NCBI RefSeq assembly: GCF_000297025.1
Contig: NZ_CAKD01000010.1
Coordinates: 1-64,000, forward strand
From: Lactobacillus pasteurii DSM 23907 = CRBIP 24.76
Lineage (GTDB): Bacteria; Bacillota; Bacilli; Lactobacillales; Lactobacillaceae
Direction of reading: 5' to 3'
DNA length: 64,000 nt
In this document: positions 37,949 through 46,829 of the stretch, one piece after another
Layout: each line of letters opens with the position of its first letter
Numbering within the stretch: the stretch's first letter is position 1
The notes under the pieces: generated by a model
What the model was told of the DNA's origin: nothing
The model's database searches: none
The model's input: the letters and a program-made list of their open reading frames with translations, nothing else
Program-made: the position numbers and the translations under genes

Positions 37949-39124
37949 CTAGAAGTAATCGTAGAAGCTGACTTTGCCTGTTGCAAAATGAATTTCTTTA
38001 TCAGAATATTTTTCAACTAAACCTAGTTCAATTCCTTGCTCTAAAGACAAATGTCCCAGCAAAATCTTCGTCCAAGTGCGAATATCGGCTGAATAATCCA
38101 TCAAGGCCGCATTAGTCGACTTTTCGATCGTATTTGGTTGATCTAGGTTATTGTGAATCTTCCAAACTCCATTATTCCACTGACAATAATTATCGCCAGT
38201 AACTTCTAATTTGACTGAACTGAACGGACTCTTGATCTTCACGATTGATAGAATTTTGCCAAAATCAATAATTCTACTCATCATGTATGGTTCAAGCGAA
38301 ATCTTTAGCGTATGAATTTCGGGAAACAACTCTTCTAAAGTCGACCCCTCTGGCATAGCAATCTTAAATTGCTTGAACGAAGCTGCATGACTTCCCATAT
38401 ATGATAAAAGTGCCTTAGCAGCCAGAGAATTTTCATAGAAGAATTCATCAACTACAAAATTATCTTGTTCAAATTTATAAAACATATAAGCCCTTGGCTG
38501 GCTTTGTTCATCAAGATAAACAGCTACAAAACGATCAGGATAATATGTCTTAAGTCGCTCCCACCACCATTTAGCGCGAACGATTGTATTCTTTTCATCG
38601 CCAGAGTTAATTGCTCGATTGTAAACTTGCTTAACCAAGCTCAAGATTTGTTCATCATCGGCTTTAGCACGCAAGATTTGACCATCTTTTATCGGTTTGA
38701 AAAAGCGCAAGGATGCTCCTGCAAAGCTAATGATCTTTTGATAAATCGCATTTTCATAGCCATATTGACGATAAAACGATTCAGAAAATGGTGCTAAATT
38801 AGACAAAGGCACATCGTTTTTGTAGCAATCATTTAAAATTTCTTCCATGATTCTAGAAATATCGCCGCGACCCCTGTTTTCAGGATAAGAAGACACATAG
38901 CCTACCCCAGCCATCTTTACAGGCGCATTGAAAATCATGCTCTCAAATTTGTTAGCCATAACGTAACTTTTTAGTTCGCCATCATGAAATTCCCCATATC
39001 CATCACTATGCTCGTACCGACTTAAAAAGTTAGGATCGTTAACGACGGAATTCCTTTTCAAAAAGGCATATTCCACTAGGGATGCAATTTCATGCAGTGT
39101 TTTGTCATCTTTATTTAGTTTCAT
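37949..39124 (-). CDS. Eis-type GNAT acetyltransferase
   Basis: 391 residues. N-terminal GNAT domain with GVGYVSSYPENRGRGDISRIM (acetyl-CoA loop, R/Q-x-x-G-x-G/D), a second degenerate GNAT domain and a C-terminal SCP2-like domain, the three-part layout of the Eis family. Relatives acetylate aminoglycosides or protein lysines; the substrate here is unknown. Length is normal. Single gene, intact. Confidence 0.85.
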   Translation of the reverse strand: MKLNKDDKTLHEIASLVEYAFLKRNSVVNDPNFLSRYEHSDGYGEFHDGELKSYVMANKFESMIFNAPVKMAGVGYVSSYPENRGRGDISRIMEEILNDCYKNDVPLSNLAPFSESFYRQYGYENAIYQKIISFAGASLRFFKPIKDGQILRAKADDEQILSLVKQVYNRAINSGDEKNTIVRAKWWWERLKTYYPDRFVAVYLDEQSQPRAYMFYKFEQDNFVVDEFFYENSLAAKALLSYMGSHAASFKQFKIAMPEGSTLEELFPEIHTLKISLEPYMMSRIIDFGKILSIVKIKSPFSSVKLEVTGDNYCQWNNGVWKIHNNLDQPNTIEKSTNAALMDYSADIRTWTKILLGHLSLEQGIELGLVEKYSDKEIHFATGKVSFYDYF

Positions 39125-39257
39125 GTTGTTTTCTCGACTTTCGATAGCTATACACTACAATTATATCGATTTAGCAGAGAATTTTGAACACGATTTCATG
39201 ATTTTACTAAGAAAGTATCCGCAGATGAACAAAAAGACCGCAATCTGCGATCTTTTA

Positions 39258-39669
39258 CTACATCATTTTTTCTAAATAAGCTAAAACGCCTTGTTCATTA
39301 TTGGAAGTAGTTACGTGTTTTGCCACTTTAAGCAAAGTAGGATTGGCATTTGACATTGCTACGCCATCGCCTACTTCCTTGATCATTTCCAAATCATTTC
39401 CCCCATCGCCAAAAGCACACATTTCATCTAAAGAGATGCCTAATATTTGGCCCAATTCTGCTAATCCATGGGCTTTATGAATACCTGGTTGAATAAGATC
39501 AATATCGCCATGACCGCTACTTGTTGCATTGCAATAATCTTTCAATTCCTTTTGGAACAAATACATATAATAATTTGTCATGAAATTTAAATGGTTCATG
39601 ATCATGATCAGGCTCAATTACGGCATGTTTATTGCCATCAAAGTTTAAAATATGTAGTTCCTCACTCAT
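39258..39669 (-). pseudogene. Chimeric remnant: nucleoside-phosphorylase-like N-terminus joined to HAD (Cof) C-terminus
   Basis: From ATG 39669 (GGAGGAATAGGA Shine-Dalgarno) a frame reads MSEELHILNFDGNKHAVIEP, which looks like the start of a Lactobacillus nucleoside phosphorylase-like protein, and stops at 39517. From about 39545 another frame carries the C-terminal third of a Cof-type HAD phosphatase (GHGDIDLIQPGIHKAHGL; FGDGGNDLEMI, the metal-binding motif). A deletion between two unrelated genes explains this. Both functions are lost. Confidence 0.7.
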
Positions 39670-39687
39670 TCCTATTCCTCCCAACAT

Positions 39688-40143
39688 CTATTTCAATTCC
39701 ATAGTATCTTCAGAAAATTTTATCGGAAGTTCATCAGACCATTTTTCTGTAACGGTGTTAATCACTTTAAAGCCAAATTTTTCATATAACTTTTTGGCTT
39801 TAATATTGTCACTAAAAACTGCTAATTTCACCGGCCGTGGTAGTTGAACTAGTGCTTGTTTCATTAATGCCGTACCTATTCCTTTTTTCTGCATTTGGGG
39901 CAATACGTACAAAAATTCAAGTCGTCTGTTTCCTAGACCAACAAATCCTACGACTTGATCATCTTCTTCAGCAACATAAATCTTGCATGACAAGAAATAA
40001 TCAAGATATGGTGCATCCCTTAATGGAATAAAAGTTTCAGCCAATCCTTCTGACTCTAATTCTTGCATTCGCCCTTGATCCATTATCTTTGCTATATCAT
40101 CAAAGTTATCTGACTTATATTTTCTAATATTAATTTTTGCCAA
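39688..40143 (-). CDS. GNAT-family N-acetyltransferase
   Basis: 151 residues with FLYVLPQMQKKGIGTALMK (Q/R-x-x-G-I-G acetyl-CoA loop) and NIKAKKLYEKFGFKVI. Small-molecule acetyltransferase of unknown substrate. It precedes the chimeric remnant by 18 bases. ATG 40143 has a run of G's (GGGGGG) about 12 bases upstream. Intact. Confidence 0.87.
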   Translation of the reverse strand: MAKINIRKYKSDNFDDIAKIMDQGRMQELESEGLAETFIPLRDAPYLDYFLSCKIYVAEEDDQVVGFVGLGNRRLEFLYVLPQMQKKGIGTALMKQALVQLPRPVKLAVFSDNIKAKKLYEKFGFKVINTVTEKWSDELPIKFSEDTMELK

Positions 40144-40249
40144 AGCTAGTTACCCCCCTATAATTCCACTAAAAATCAACAACCAAATTAAATTTGTTTT
40201 TTAATTATAACATAATTATTTTTGTAAATTGCAATAATAAATTGAACAT

Positions 40250-40336
40250 TTAGGCTGTTTGATAGATTTTATCTAATTCTCTTTCGAAGATTTCATCTGG
40301 TGTGTGATATGCCAGGATCTTTCTGGATAAAGAGTT
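40250..40336 (-). pseudogene. IS30-family transposase, 3' tail
   Basis: Minus-strand frame ending at TAA 40250 reads NSLSRKILAYHTPDEIFE: the 'R-K-x-L-x-Y-x-T-P' C-terminus of IS30 DDE transposases. Only about 28 codons remain. It lies directly at the left edge of the copper cassette and probably marks the entry route. Confidence 0.65.
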
Positions 40337-40349
40337 GCATTATTGTGAC

Positions 40350-40390
40350 TACAATTGTAAACTAATAAGTGTCAGGAGGCTACAAATGTA
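40350..40390 (+). promoter_or_regulatory. Two CopY operators (cop boxes)
   Basis: TACAATTGTA (40350-40359) and TACAAATGTA (40381-40390) both match TACANNTGTA, 31 bases apart, just before copY: the double cop box arrangement of CopY-regulated operons. Confidence 0.9.
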
Positions 40391-40421
40391 AACTTGAAAT
40401 TTAATTAATGGAGGAAGCCAA

Positions 40422-40853
40422 TTGAAGGATGCAAAGAATGTAACCATCACCGATTCTGAATGGATGGTTATGAAAGTAATTTGGACAATGGGACATGCGA
40501 CTAGTCGTGAACTAATTGATGCTATGAACGAATTAGAAGGCTGGTCAGCTTCAACAACCAAAACGCTACTTCACAGGTTGATTCAAAAACAGGCGGTTGC
40601 GCAGCATGGCGGTAGTCGACCATTCACGTATAAGCCGGTTGTTGGCGAGAAGGAATCAATGGCGGCAGCGGCAGATGATTTGTTTGACCATATGTGTGCG
40701 ATGCGGGCTGGTTCAACAATTGCCGGCGTTATTCAGTCAAGGGAACTCTCACGGGCGGATATTGCGAACTTACAGGCGATTCTAGCTGAAAAGGCCAAAA
40801 CAGCGCCCGAGGAAGTTCAGTGTAACTGCTTGCCAGGTGATCAAACGTGTTAA
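40422..40853 (+). CDS. copY: Copper-responsive repressor CopY
   Basis: 143 residues of the BlaI/MecI/CopY winged-helix family, starting at TTG 40422 with a GGAGGAAG Shine-Dalgarno. Residues 5-75 are the winged helix (SEWMVMKVIWTMGHATSREL). The C-terminal CNCLPGDQTC is the Cys-x-Cys-x(n)-Cys metal switch: copper displaces zinc and releases the DNA. Two cop boxes lie upstream, and copB follows 132 bases after the stop. Intact. Confidence 0.95.
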   Translation: MKDAKNVTITDSEWMVMKVIWTMGHATSRELIDAMNELEGWSASTTKTLLHRLIQKQAVAQHGGSRPFTYKPVVGEKESMAAAADDLFDHMCAMRAGSTIAGVIQSRELSRADIANLQAILAEKAKTAPEEVQCNCLPGDQTC

Positions 40854-40985
40854 GACTGTGGAGTTCTGTTTACTTTTAGGATTGCTGCACAAAAATCCCG
40901 AGCCCGGGGATTCCCACACAAGGAACTTATATTTAGGCTTCTAACCGCTTTGCTAGGCACACTTATTTTTAGGGGGTCGATAATC

Positions 40986-43139
40986 ATGGAAAATAAAGAG
41001 GAACATATGAACATGAAAAACATGAGTGCTAAGAATATGGAAAATAATGAATCAAATATGAGTCATATGGATCACGATATGACCGAAACGGATCACAGCC
41101 AAATGAACATGAATCACGGTGATATGGATATGGCTGGGACCGACATGATGATGCACGGTGGCTCAATGATGCATATGGGGAATTTGAAAGTTAAATTTTG
41201 GGTCTCCGTTGTCTTAGCGATTCCAGTTTTACTGTTAGCACCAATCATGGGTTTAAACGTTTCCATCCTTAGTTTCAGTTCACCGCTAATTGTTGGCATT
41301 ATCATCGTTTTGTTTGATACGGCACTTTACTTTTATGGCGGAATGCCCTTTTTAAAGGGGGCTAAAGCGGAAATTCAGAATAAATCTCCTGAAATGATGA
41401 CGCTAGTAACCCTTGGAATTTCCGTTTCATATTTCTACAGTTTGTACGCATTTATTGCCAACAACTTCTTGAACCCGGCAAATCCTGTAATGGATTTTTC
41501 GTTCGAACTTGCAACCCTGATTTTAATTATGCTTCTAGGACACTGGATTGAAATGAATGCATTGATGGGGGCTGGGAATGCATTACAAAAGATGGCGGCT
41601 CTGTTGCCTAAGACGGCCCATCTAGTTACAGATAATGGTGAAACAAAAGAAGTGCCAGTATCTGATTTAAAAGTTGGTCAAGCTTTCCAAGTGCGTTCAG
41701 GTGAGAGTATTCCAGCCGATGGTGTTATTACGGCTGGTGAGTCGACCGTGAATGAAGCACTGGTAACCGGTGAATCTGCTGCCGTTACCAAGAACGTTGG
41801 CGATAAGGTCATTGGTGGTACAATCAACAATAACGGGACGCTAACGGTTAAAATTAGTGGTACTGGTGACTCCGGCTATCTTTCTCAAGTAATGAAAATG
41901 GTTCGAAATGCCCAGCAAGCTAAATCTAAAGCAGAAGATAAAGCTGATTTAGTTGCTAAGTATCTATTTTACGCGGCACTTGGTGTTGGGATTATTGCTT
42001 TCTTTACCTGGTTACCCCAGGGATTGGCGACTGCAATGACGATCATGGTGACCGTCTTCGTGATTGCTTGCCCGCATGCATTAGGATTAGCGATTCCATT
42101 AGTGGTTTCTCGTTCTACTACGATTGGCGCTCAAAATGGGCTATTAGTTCGAAATCGCCAAGCCATTGAAGCAAGTCAACATGTTAGCCACGTTCTCTTG
42201 GATAAAACTGGCACGTTAACAGAAGGTAAATTTACGGTGAATGCATTGATTCCAAATGATGGGATTGACGAAACAACGTTATTAAGCCGACTGGCCGCCC
42301 TTGAAAATAATTCGACTCATCCGCTGGCCCAAGCAATCATTGCTGAAGCCCAAGCGAAGAACATTGAAGTCGTTGCGGCTGAAAAGTCTCAAAATATTCC
42401 GGGCGTTGGTATTTCCGGTAATATTGATGGCACTGACTATATGATTGTTAATGGTAACTATTTAACGAAGCAAGGGATCAGGTTTGACAAAGCCACTGCT
42501 GATAAATGGGCTGCTAAGGGTAATTCCGTCAGCTTCCTATTGCAGGGCACCCAAGTTCAAGGAATGGTTGCTGAAGGCGACACCATCAAAGCGAGTGCTA
42601 AGGAATTAATTAGTGGTCTTCAGAGGCGAGGAATTACCCCTGTAATGCTCACTGGTGATAATCCAAAAGCCGCGGAACACGTTGCTAACTTACTAGGATT
42701 GACTGAATTCCATGCAGGCCTATTACCAGATGATAAGCAAAAGATTATTGCTGATTATCAAGCAAAGGGCAATCACGTCATCATGGTTGGTGACGGCGTA
42801 AATGACGCACCAAGTCTTTCCGCGGCCGATATTGGAATTGCAATTGGTGCCGGAACCGATGTTGCCATTGATTCCGCTGATGTTGTGTTGGTTAAATCAG
42901 AACCTAGCGATATTTTACATTTTCTTGATTTGGCTAAAATCACAAATCGGAAAATGGTTCAAAATCTCTGGTGGGGAGCAGGCTACAATATTGTCGCAAT
43001 TCCACTCGCTGCCGGTGTGTTGTCATTTATGGGAATCACTCTAGACCCAGCCGTTGGTGCTGTGGCCATGGCGATGTCGTCAATTATCGTGGCAATTAAT
43101 GCGATGGGATTGACTGGTAAAAAGATAAAAAACGTATAA
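40986..43139 (+). CDS. copB: Copper-exporting P-type ATPase CopB
   Basis: 717 residues from ATG 40986 (AGGGGG Shine-Dalgarno; an ATG 36 bases upstream is less likely). Residues 1-65 are a Met/His/Asp-rich metal-binding tail (MSHMDHDMTETDHS). P1B-3-type CPH motif in the membrane (C362-P-H), phosphorylation Asp in DKTGTLTEG (about D406), GDGVNDAPSL hinge. It exports Cu(+)/Ag(+). It lies in the CopY regulon. Codon choice and the flanking IS30 tail suggest horizontal gain. Intact. Confidence 0.95.
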   Translation: MENKEEHMNMKNMSAKNMENNESNMSHMDHDMTETDHSQMNMNHGDMDMAGTDMMMHGGSMMHMGNLKVKFWVSVVLAIPVLLLAPIMGLNVSILSFSSPLIVGIIIVLFDTALYFYGGMPFLKGAKAEIQNKSPEMMTLVTLGISVSYFYSLYAFIANNFLNPANPVMDFSFELATLILIMLLGHWIEMNALMGAGNALQKMAALLPKTAHLVTDNGETKEVPVSDLKVGQAFQVRSGESIPADGVITAGESTVNEALVTGESAAVTKNVGDKVIGGTINNNGTLTVKISGTGDSGYLSQVMKMVRNAQQAKSKAEDKADLVAKYLFYAALGVGIIAFFTWLPQGLATAMTIMVTVFVIACPHALGLAIPLVVSRSTTIGAQNGLLVRNRQAIEASQHVSHVLLDKTGTLTEGKFTVNALIPNDGIDETTLLSRLAALENNSTHPLAQAIIAEAQAKNIEVVAAEKSQNIPGVGISGNIDGTDYMIVNGNYLTKQGIRFDKATADKWAAKGNSVSFLLQGTQVQGMVAEGDTIKASAKELISGLQRRGITPVMLTGDNPKAAEHVANLLGLTEFHAGLLPDDKQKIIADYQAKGNHVIMVGDGVNDAPSLSAADIGIAIGAGTDVAIDSADVVLVKSEPSDILHFLDLAKITNRKMVQNLWWGAGYNIVAIPLAAGVLSFMGITLDPAVGAVAMAMSSIIVAINAMGLTGKKIKNV

Positions 43140-43150
43140 TTAAGTGATGA

Positions 43151-43199
43151 CAAAAAGAGGAGAAAGACCAGCTACTAGCCTGGTCTTTCTCCTCTTTTT
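43151..43199 (+). terminator. Very strong terminator of copYB
   Basis: 19-bp perfect stem: AAAAAGAGGAGAAAGACCA (43151-43169) with its complement (43181-43199). Confidence 0.9.
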
Positions 43200-43391
43200 G
43201 TTGAGCATCTTGTTTTTACACTATAATTTTTTCGTTGCTGTACTGATTATAACATAGAGACTATAATTTTGAAATTTTTAGTATTTTCACGTAAGTGGCA
43301 ATATTTTTGCGGTAACCCATAAACCATTAGTCTAATCTTGCTTTCTTAAATATTTATATGATTTAATCTTCTGCCTAAATCACTCAAATAT

Positions 43392-43646
43392 CTACCCCCC
43401 AGCTACTTGCGCTGTGAGTGTACCCTGTTGTATTCCCAAGTGAGCCTCAAGCAAAAAATTAATTAGCCAGCGTTTATATTTACCAGAAATTTTTGTCTTG
43501 TGTGTTTCTAAAGTATAGACAAAGAAAAATTCTATTTCTTCTGGATCGTTTAACAATTTTTCAAAATAATCAAGATTGTATCGCCAATAACGTTTAAGCC
43601 CACGCAATTTATATTTATCGATGATATATTCGTTCGATTTTGCCAT
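43392..43646 (-). pseudogene. Truncated immunity-like gene (locus 2)
   Basis: 84 codons. The first 68 residues (YKLRGLKRYWRYNLDYFEKL and following) align with the 186-residue protein at 20874-21434; after FLLEA (about 43443) the frame enters unrelated sequence and stops. The last ~120 residues are missing. It follows the decayed toxin-like gene 43667-44032 by about 20 bases, as in locus 1. The breakpoint faces the copper cassette and probably records its insertion or an associated deletion. Confidence 0.7.
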
Positions 43647-43666
43647 TGCTTGTTCCTTTCTAACTA

Positions 43667-44032
43667 TTAATGTCTCAATAGCTTGCCATTTTTGCCTAAA
43701 GAAGCAATTCGTGGATGCCCTGCTCTTTTATCTTTTAATTTTACATCGCTTCCACCATGGTTATCTCTATCTTTAGAGATTCTATAACCTGTCTTAGGGT
43801 CTTCCTAATCATTTGTACCCTTTACCTTTTTAGTAAATCGGCTTAAACCCACATGATCTTTATCTTTCATAATCTTTTTAGAAATTTTTGGTAAGTCGAG
43901 ACTCTTGAACAATACCACCATTTTTGTAAAGCTGGCCGCTCCAGCAGCAACGCTGCCAATTGGACCCAAGCCAACTCCACCAGAGCTAATTCCTAACATA
44001 TCCCGGCTCTTGTATGGCACAGAAGTATCAAT
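43667..44032 (-). pseudogene. Toxin-like gene (locus 2), no leader and internal stop
   Basis: Paralogue of the gene at 20351-20855: IDTSVPYKSRDMLG, Gly-rich GISSGGVGLGPIGSVAAGAA, KDKDHVGLSRFTKKVKG, and after a stop the same frame continues EDPKTGYRISKD..HGGSDVKLKD..RIASLGKNGKLLRH. The stop TAG (43805-43807) stands where locus 1 has Trp, i.e. TGG to TAG. About 11 residues are missing around 43920, with local frame disruption. The leader is absent. Non-functional. Confidence 0.7.
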
Positions 44033-44111
44033 AACTTAATGACATTGAATCCTTTGGTTTAGCCATTTTTGTAAAAATACGTTGATATATTTCAACATAA
44101 TTTTCAACAAA

Positions 44112-44149
44112 AATAGGCATATTCATTTCAATATGAATATGCCTATTTA
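44112..44149. terminator. Bidirectional terminator
   Basis: Perfect 16-bp stem AAATAGGCATATTCAT (44112-44127) with ATGAATATGCCTATTT (44134-44149). Confidence 0.88.
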
Positions 44150-44159
44150 TTTCTATTTA

Positions 44160-45014
44160 TTACTTCAGATCCCAAGTTTCTACCAACAAGTTATAAAACT
44201 TCTTAGCAGGCTCACTTGCATCTTTTCGATAATATAGGCCATACTGAGCCTTCAAATCAATATTTAATGGCCTAAAAACATAAGACTTCAAATTTGCTTC
44301 TATCCCGTCTGCAATACAGATCAGATAGTTGTTGTACTGTGCTTTAGCAAAAAATGCGGAATCATAGACTCCATAATTCTTAATCGTGATCTCAGGATAA
44401 TGATCAAATTGCTCCTTGATGCTATCACTCATAACAGAAATACCATTCTGAACCATCGCAACGCTATAGCCTTTTAAATCATCAAAATCGATAGTCTGCT
44501 TCTTTGACAAAGGATTATTTTCTGGCATTGCGATATAAATATTCTTATAAAGTAAAGGCAAAAAGTCAAACGCATCATCTATCAACTTATTGGCCTCATA
44601 GGTTTCAATAAAATCAATATCAGGATTAATATTGGTCAATCCATAAAGCATTTCAAACTCAATATTAAACTTATGTCTAAAATCCACATTCTTTGCAATT
44701 GCTTTATTCATCAAAATTGGTTGCTTTGCGAAAATAGTTCCTATTGTAATAGTCTTAGATAAGCTGGAAACAATATCGACCATGTCGTCTTCCAAAGAGA
44801 CCATCTTTTTGGCTAACGGCAAGATTCTCTTGGCTGCTTCTGTCAACTTAATCGAATGCGTTTCCCGTTCAAACAATTTGGTATCTAACTCTTCTTCAAG
44901 CTTATTAATTTGTTGAATAATTGCTGATCTAGTTACATACAACCGTCTTGCCGTCTCCGAAAAATTCTTCGTCTTGCAGACATCTACAAAAATATTTAAT
45001 CGCCGAGTATCCAA
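44160..45014 (-). CDS. LysR-family transcriptional regulator
   Basis: 284 residues. N-terminal LysR winged helix (RRLNIFVDVCKTKNFSETAR; TRSAIIQQINKLEEELDTKL), followed by a diverged substrate-binding domain. No obvious target gene is divergent next to it: the 569-base upstream region contains only a terminator and repeat copy D, so its regulon is likely elsewhere or lost. Intact. Confidence 0.87.
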   Translation of the reverse strand: MDTRRLNIFVDVCKTKNFSETARRLYVTRSAIIQQINKLEEELDTKLFERETHSIKLTEAAKRILPLAKKMVSLEDDMVDIVSSLSKTITIGTIFAKQPILMNKAIAKNVDFRHKFNIEFEMLYGLTNINPDIDFIETYEANKLIDDAFDFLPLLYKNIYIAMPENNPLSKKQTIDFDDLKGYSVAMVQNGISVMSDSIKEQFDHYPEITIKNYGVYDSAFFAKAQYNNYLICIADGIEANLKSYVFRPLNIDLKAQYGLYYRKDASEPAKKFYNLLVETWDLK

Positions 45015-45300
45015 TCTCCATCACCCCTTCAACAAAGATTGTACAGCATCTGCTTATCAAAGTCATGCGAAAGATACTACACAAAAAAATAACACTTGGG
45101 TTATAATAAGCATAGAGGTTTTAAGAAAAGTACGGATAGTGAGTATCAAAAGTCGAAGTATTCGCGTGTGGTAAAAATGTGCCTCTTTTGAGGTAGCGTA
45201 TGCAAGCGGTAATTGTGCTTATCTTATAATACTTATTCTAATATGCACGCATATTGCATAGCCTCAGGGAAACATATATCTTATCTAATTCACATCTTTA
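45015..45300. other. Intergenic region without recognised gene
   Basis: No convincing coding frame. TATAAT boxes occur at about 45102 and at 45225-45230, and a small CCTC..GAGG hairpin at about 45182. With the terminator at 45307 a plus-strand transcript of about 115 nt is possible but unsupported by a clear -35. Confidence 0.4.
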
Positions 45301-45306
45301 CATTAA

Positions 45307-45350
45307 AAGAGACAGCTAATCAAAGGGAGGTTAACTGTCTCTTATTTTTT
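45307..45350 (+). terminator. Terminator without an upstream gene
   Basis: AAGAGACAG (45307-45315) with CTGTCTCTT (45335-45343), inner TAA/TTA pairing, then ATTTTTT. Confidence 0.7.
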
Positions 45351-45427
45351 ATCTTTATTTTTATGATTTAGTAGCAAACTATTTGAAGTGGTTATCTATT
45401 TTTTATAAAAAGTGCTATAATTGTCTT

Positions 45428-45545
45428 ATAAAAAAAGAGAGCTATTACCAGTAGCTCCCTTTACACAGATCCGTTATAAACGGTGGTAAATTACGTTAAC
45501 TAAAAAGCTGCGCAACTCGACCAAAAGTGATACGCGGCTTTTTAG
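45428..45545 (+). ncRNA. Repeat-family small RNA, copy D (inverted)
   Basis: Plus-strand TATAAT (45416-45421), hairpin GAGAGCTA..TAGCTCCC, loop CCGTTATAAACGG, terminator AAAAAGCTGCG..CGCGGCTTTTT ending about 45543. About 118 nt. On the opposite strand, the last ten codons of the copy B peptide (MIAAFHDLWN, stop) are preserved at 45555-45587, running directly into the end of the ogt-like gene. Confidence 0.62.
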
Positions 45546-45583
45546 TTTGCCTACCTAATTCCACAAATCGTGGAATGCTGCGA

Positions 45584-45895
45584 TCATTCAAAGGGGGGCC
45601 AAAGACACTTTTTCATGTCGACATTGCCATTTGCTTTGAATTCAATACCTTCTGCCTTAAGCAACTGCCTCTGTTGCTGCCAACCTGGAACTAGTCTTCC
45701 AGCCGAATTAACTACCCGGTGGCAAGGATAATCACCAAAATCTTCTGCTTGATGAAGGATTCGGCCAACCAGACGGGCATTTTTGTCATGACCAGTCAAT
45801 TTAGCAATCACCCCGTAACTAGCCACTTTGCCAGTAGGTATTTCACTAACAGCCGACAAAACTTCATAAATCAAGTCTTCGTCTAACTTCATCAT
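45584..45895 (-). CDS. MGMT/ATL-type DNA-binding alkyltransferase-like protein
   Basis: 103 residues, only the C-terminal DNA-binding domain of O6-methylguanine methyltransferases: IPTGKVASYGVIAKLTGHDK, then YPCHRVVNSAGRLVPGW. The Cys in PCHRV is retained (true ATL proteins have Trp), so transfer activity is possible. It flags or repairs O6-alkylguanine. The last bases (TGA at 45584) merge with the peptide relic of repeat copy D, so the native C-terminus may have been altered. A full-size ogt is at 61591. Confidence 0.8.
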   Translation of the reverse strand: MMKLDEDLIYEVLSAVSEIPTGKVASYGVIAKLTGHDKNARLVGRILHQAEDFGDYPCHRVVNSAGRLVPGWQQQRQLLKAEGIEFKANGNVDMKKCLWPPFE

Positions 45896-45914
45896 GTCTA
45901 TTCTTTCCTAGTCC

Positions 45915-46538
45915 TTAAGCAAAATACTCTGGTACTGGACGATTGAAGCTCTTCAAACGAGGCATGAAGTTGTTATTTTCATCCAAGGCAATTTCTGTAA
46001 ACGATGAGTTCCTTGGCACACCTACGCTAAGGATATCCAAACCGAATATTCCAGCAATCAAGCAGCGAATCGTAAAGCCATGACAAACCAGCATCACAGT
46101 CTTATCACCTGCTTGCTTTTTTAAATCATCCATAAAATTCATGCAACGATCAATCACATCTTGATAGCTTTCAGCTCCAGTCGCATCTTTGATATAGTTC
46201 GTCCCAATCATTAACTCAAAGTCAAAGTCGTCTGGGTAAGTAGTGCGCAAATAATTTTCATCAGCGCCTTCCCATGAACCGAAATTCATTTCCATCAAGC
46301 GATCGTCAGTTAAGAAATCTTTTCCTTGCGTTAATATTTCCGCAGTCTGCTGAGCTCTTATCAGAGGACTAGCATAAATTAAGTCAATTTGTTCTAACTT
46401 CAAACTTTCGCTAGCTTTAGTTGTAATTTTGATCCCTTTTTGACTTAATTCTAGATTGCTTTTGGCACCTGAGACTGTTCTAGCAACATTTGCCTGACTT
46501 AGGCCGTGTCTTACTAAGATTAACTTCAAAATCTGCAT
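45915..46538 (-). CDS. Histidine phosphatase (phosphoglycerate mutase-like)
   Basis: About 207 residues from the ATG at 46538; the frame is open upstream to a TTG at 46562. RHG motif (LVRHGLSQANVAR), IYASPLIRAQQT and CHGFTIRC define the branch-1 histidine phosphatase superfamily; the two His and two Arg of the active site are present. Such proteins are broad phosphatases of sugar phosphates. The start is uncertain because GGGG directly abuts the ATG. Convergent with nothing; lies 19 bases before the ATL-like gene, probably cotranscribed. Confidence 0.83.
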   Translation of the reverse strand: MQILKLILVRHGLSQANVARTVSGAKSNLELSQKGIKITTKASESLKLEQIDLIYASPLIRAQQTAEILTQGKDFLTDDRLMEMNFGSWEGADENYLRTTYPDDFDFELMIGTNYIKDATGAESYQDVIDRCMNFMDDLKKQAGDKTVMLVCHGFTIRCLIAGIFGLDILSVGVPRNSSFTEIALDENNNFMPRLKSFNRPVPEYFA

Positions 46539-46703
46539 CCCCGTTCTGTTGATATTTTTCAAAATTCGTCATTTTGTACTTTCTTAATTATAGAAAAAAT
46601 TACCCATCATTGATAGTCAATTCGATCAGATCATTGATCTATCAGGAAAATTAACTGATTATTTTAACAAGCGTTTATTTGGACCTTTAGAAAACAAACA
46701 TGC

Positions 46704-46812
46704 TATAATGAACTTACACACAGTGAATAACTCCTTGGACTTCTTCCATATTTGGGTTTACATACTTGTAAAAAAGCTACATTACCCCAGTTGGATAATG
46801 TAGCTTTTTTCG
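46704..46812 (+). ncRNA. Possible small RNA convergent to the immunity-like gene
   Basis: TATAAT (46704-46709) with TTGGAC 19 bases upstream, and a strong bidirectional terminator (46770-46810) about 60 bases later. No coding frame between. It could be a ~95-nt RNA; the spacer is longer than ideal. Confidence 0.3.
46770..46810. terminator. Bidirectional terminator
   Basis: Perfect 15-bp stem AAAAAAGCTACATTA (46770-46784) with TAATGTAGCTTTTTT (46796-46810). The preceding TTACATACTTGTA is shared with the terminator at 47210. Confidence 0.88.
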
Positions 46813-46829
46813 TCTCTTATTTGCAATTT

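Noticed and set aside
40380-40560. 70-codon minus-strand frame over the cop boxes and copY
   Set aside because: Antisense of copY and its operator; no supporting signals.
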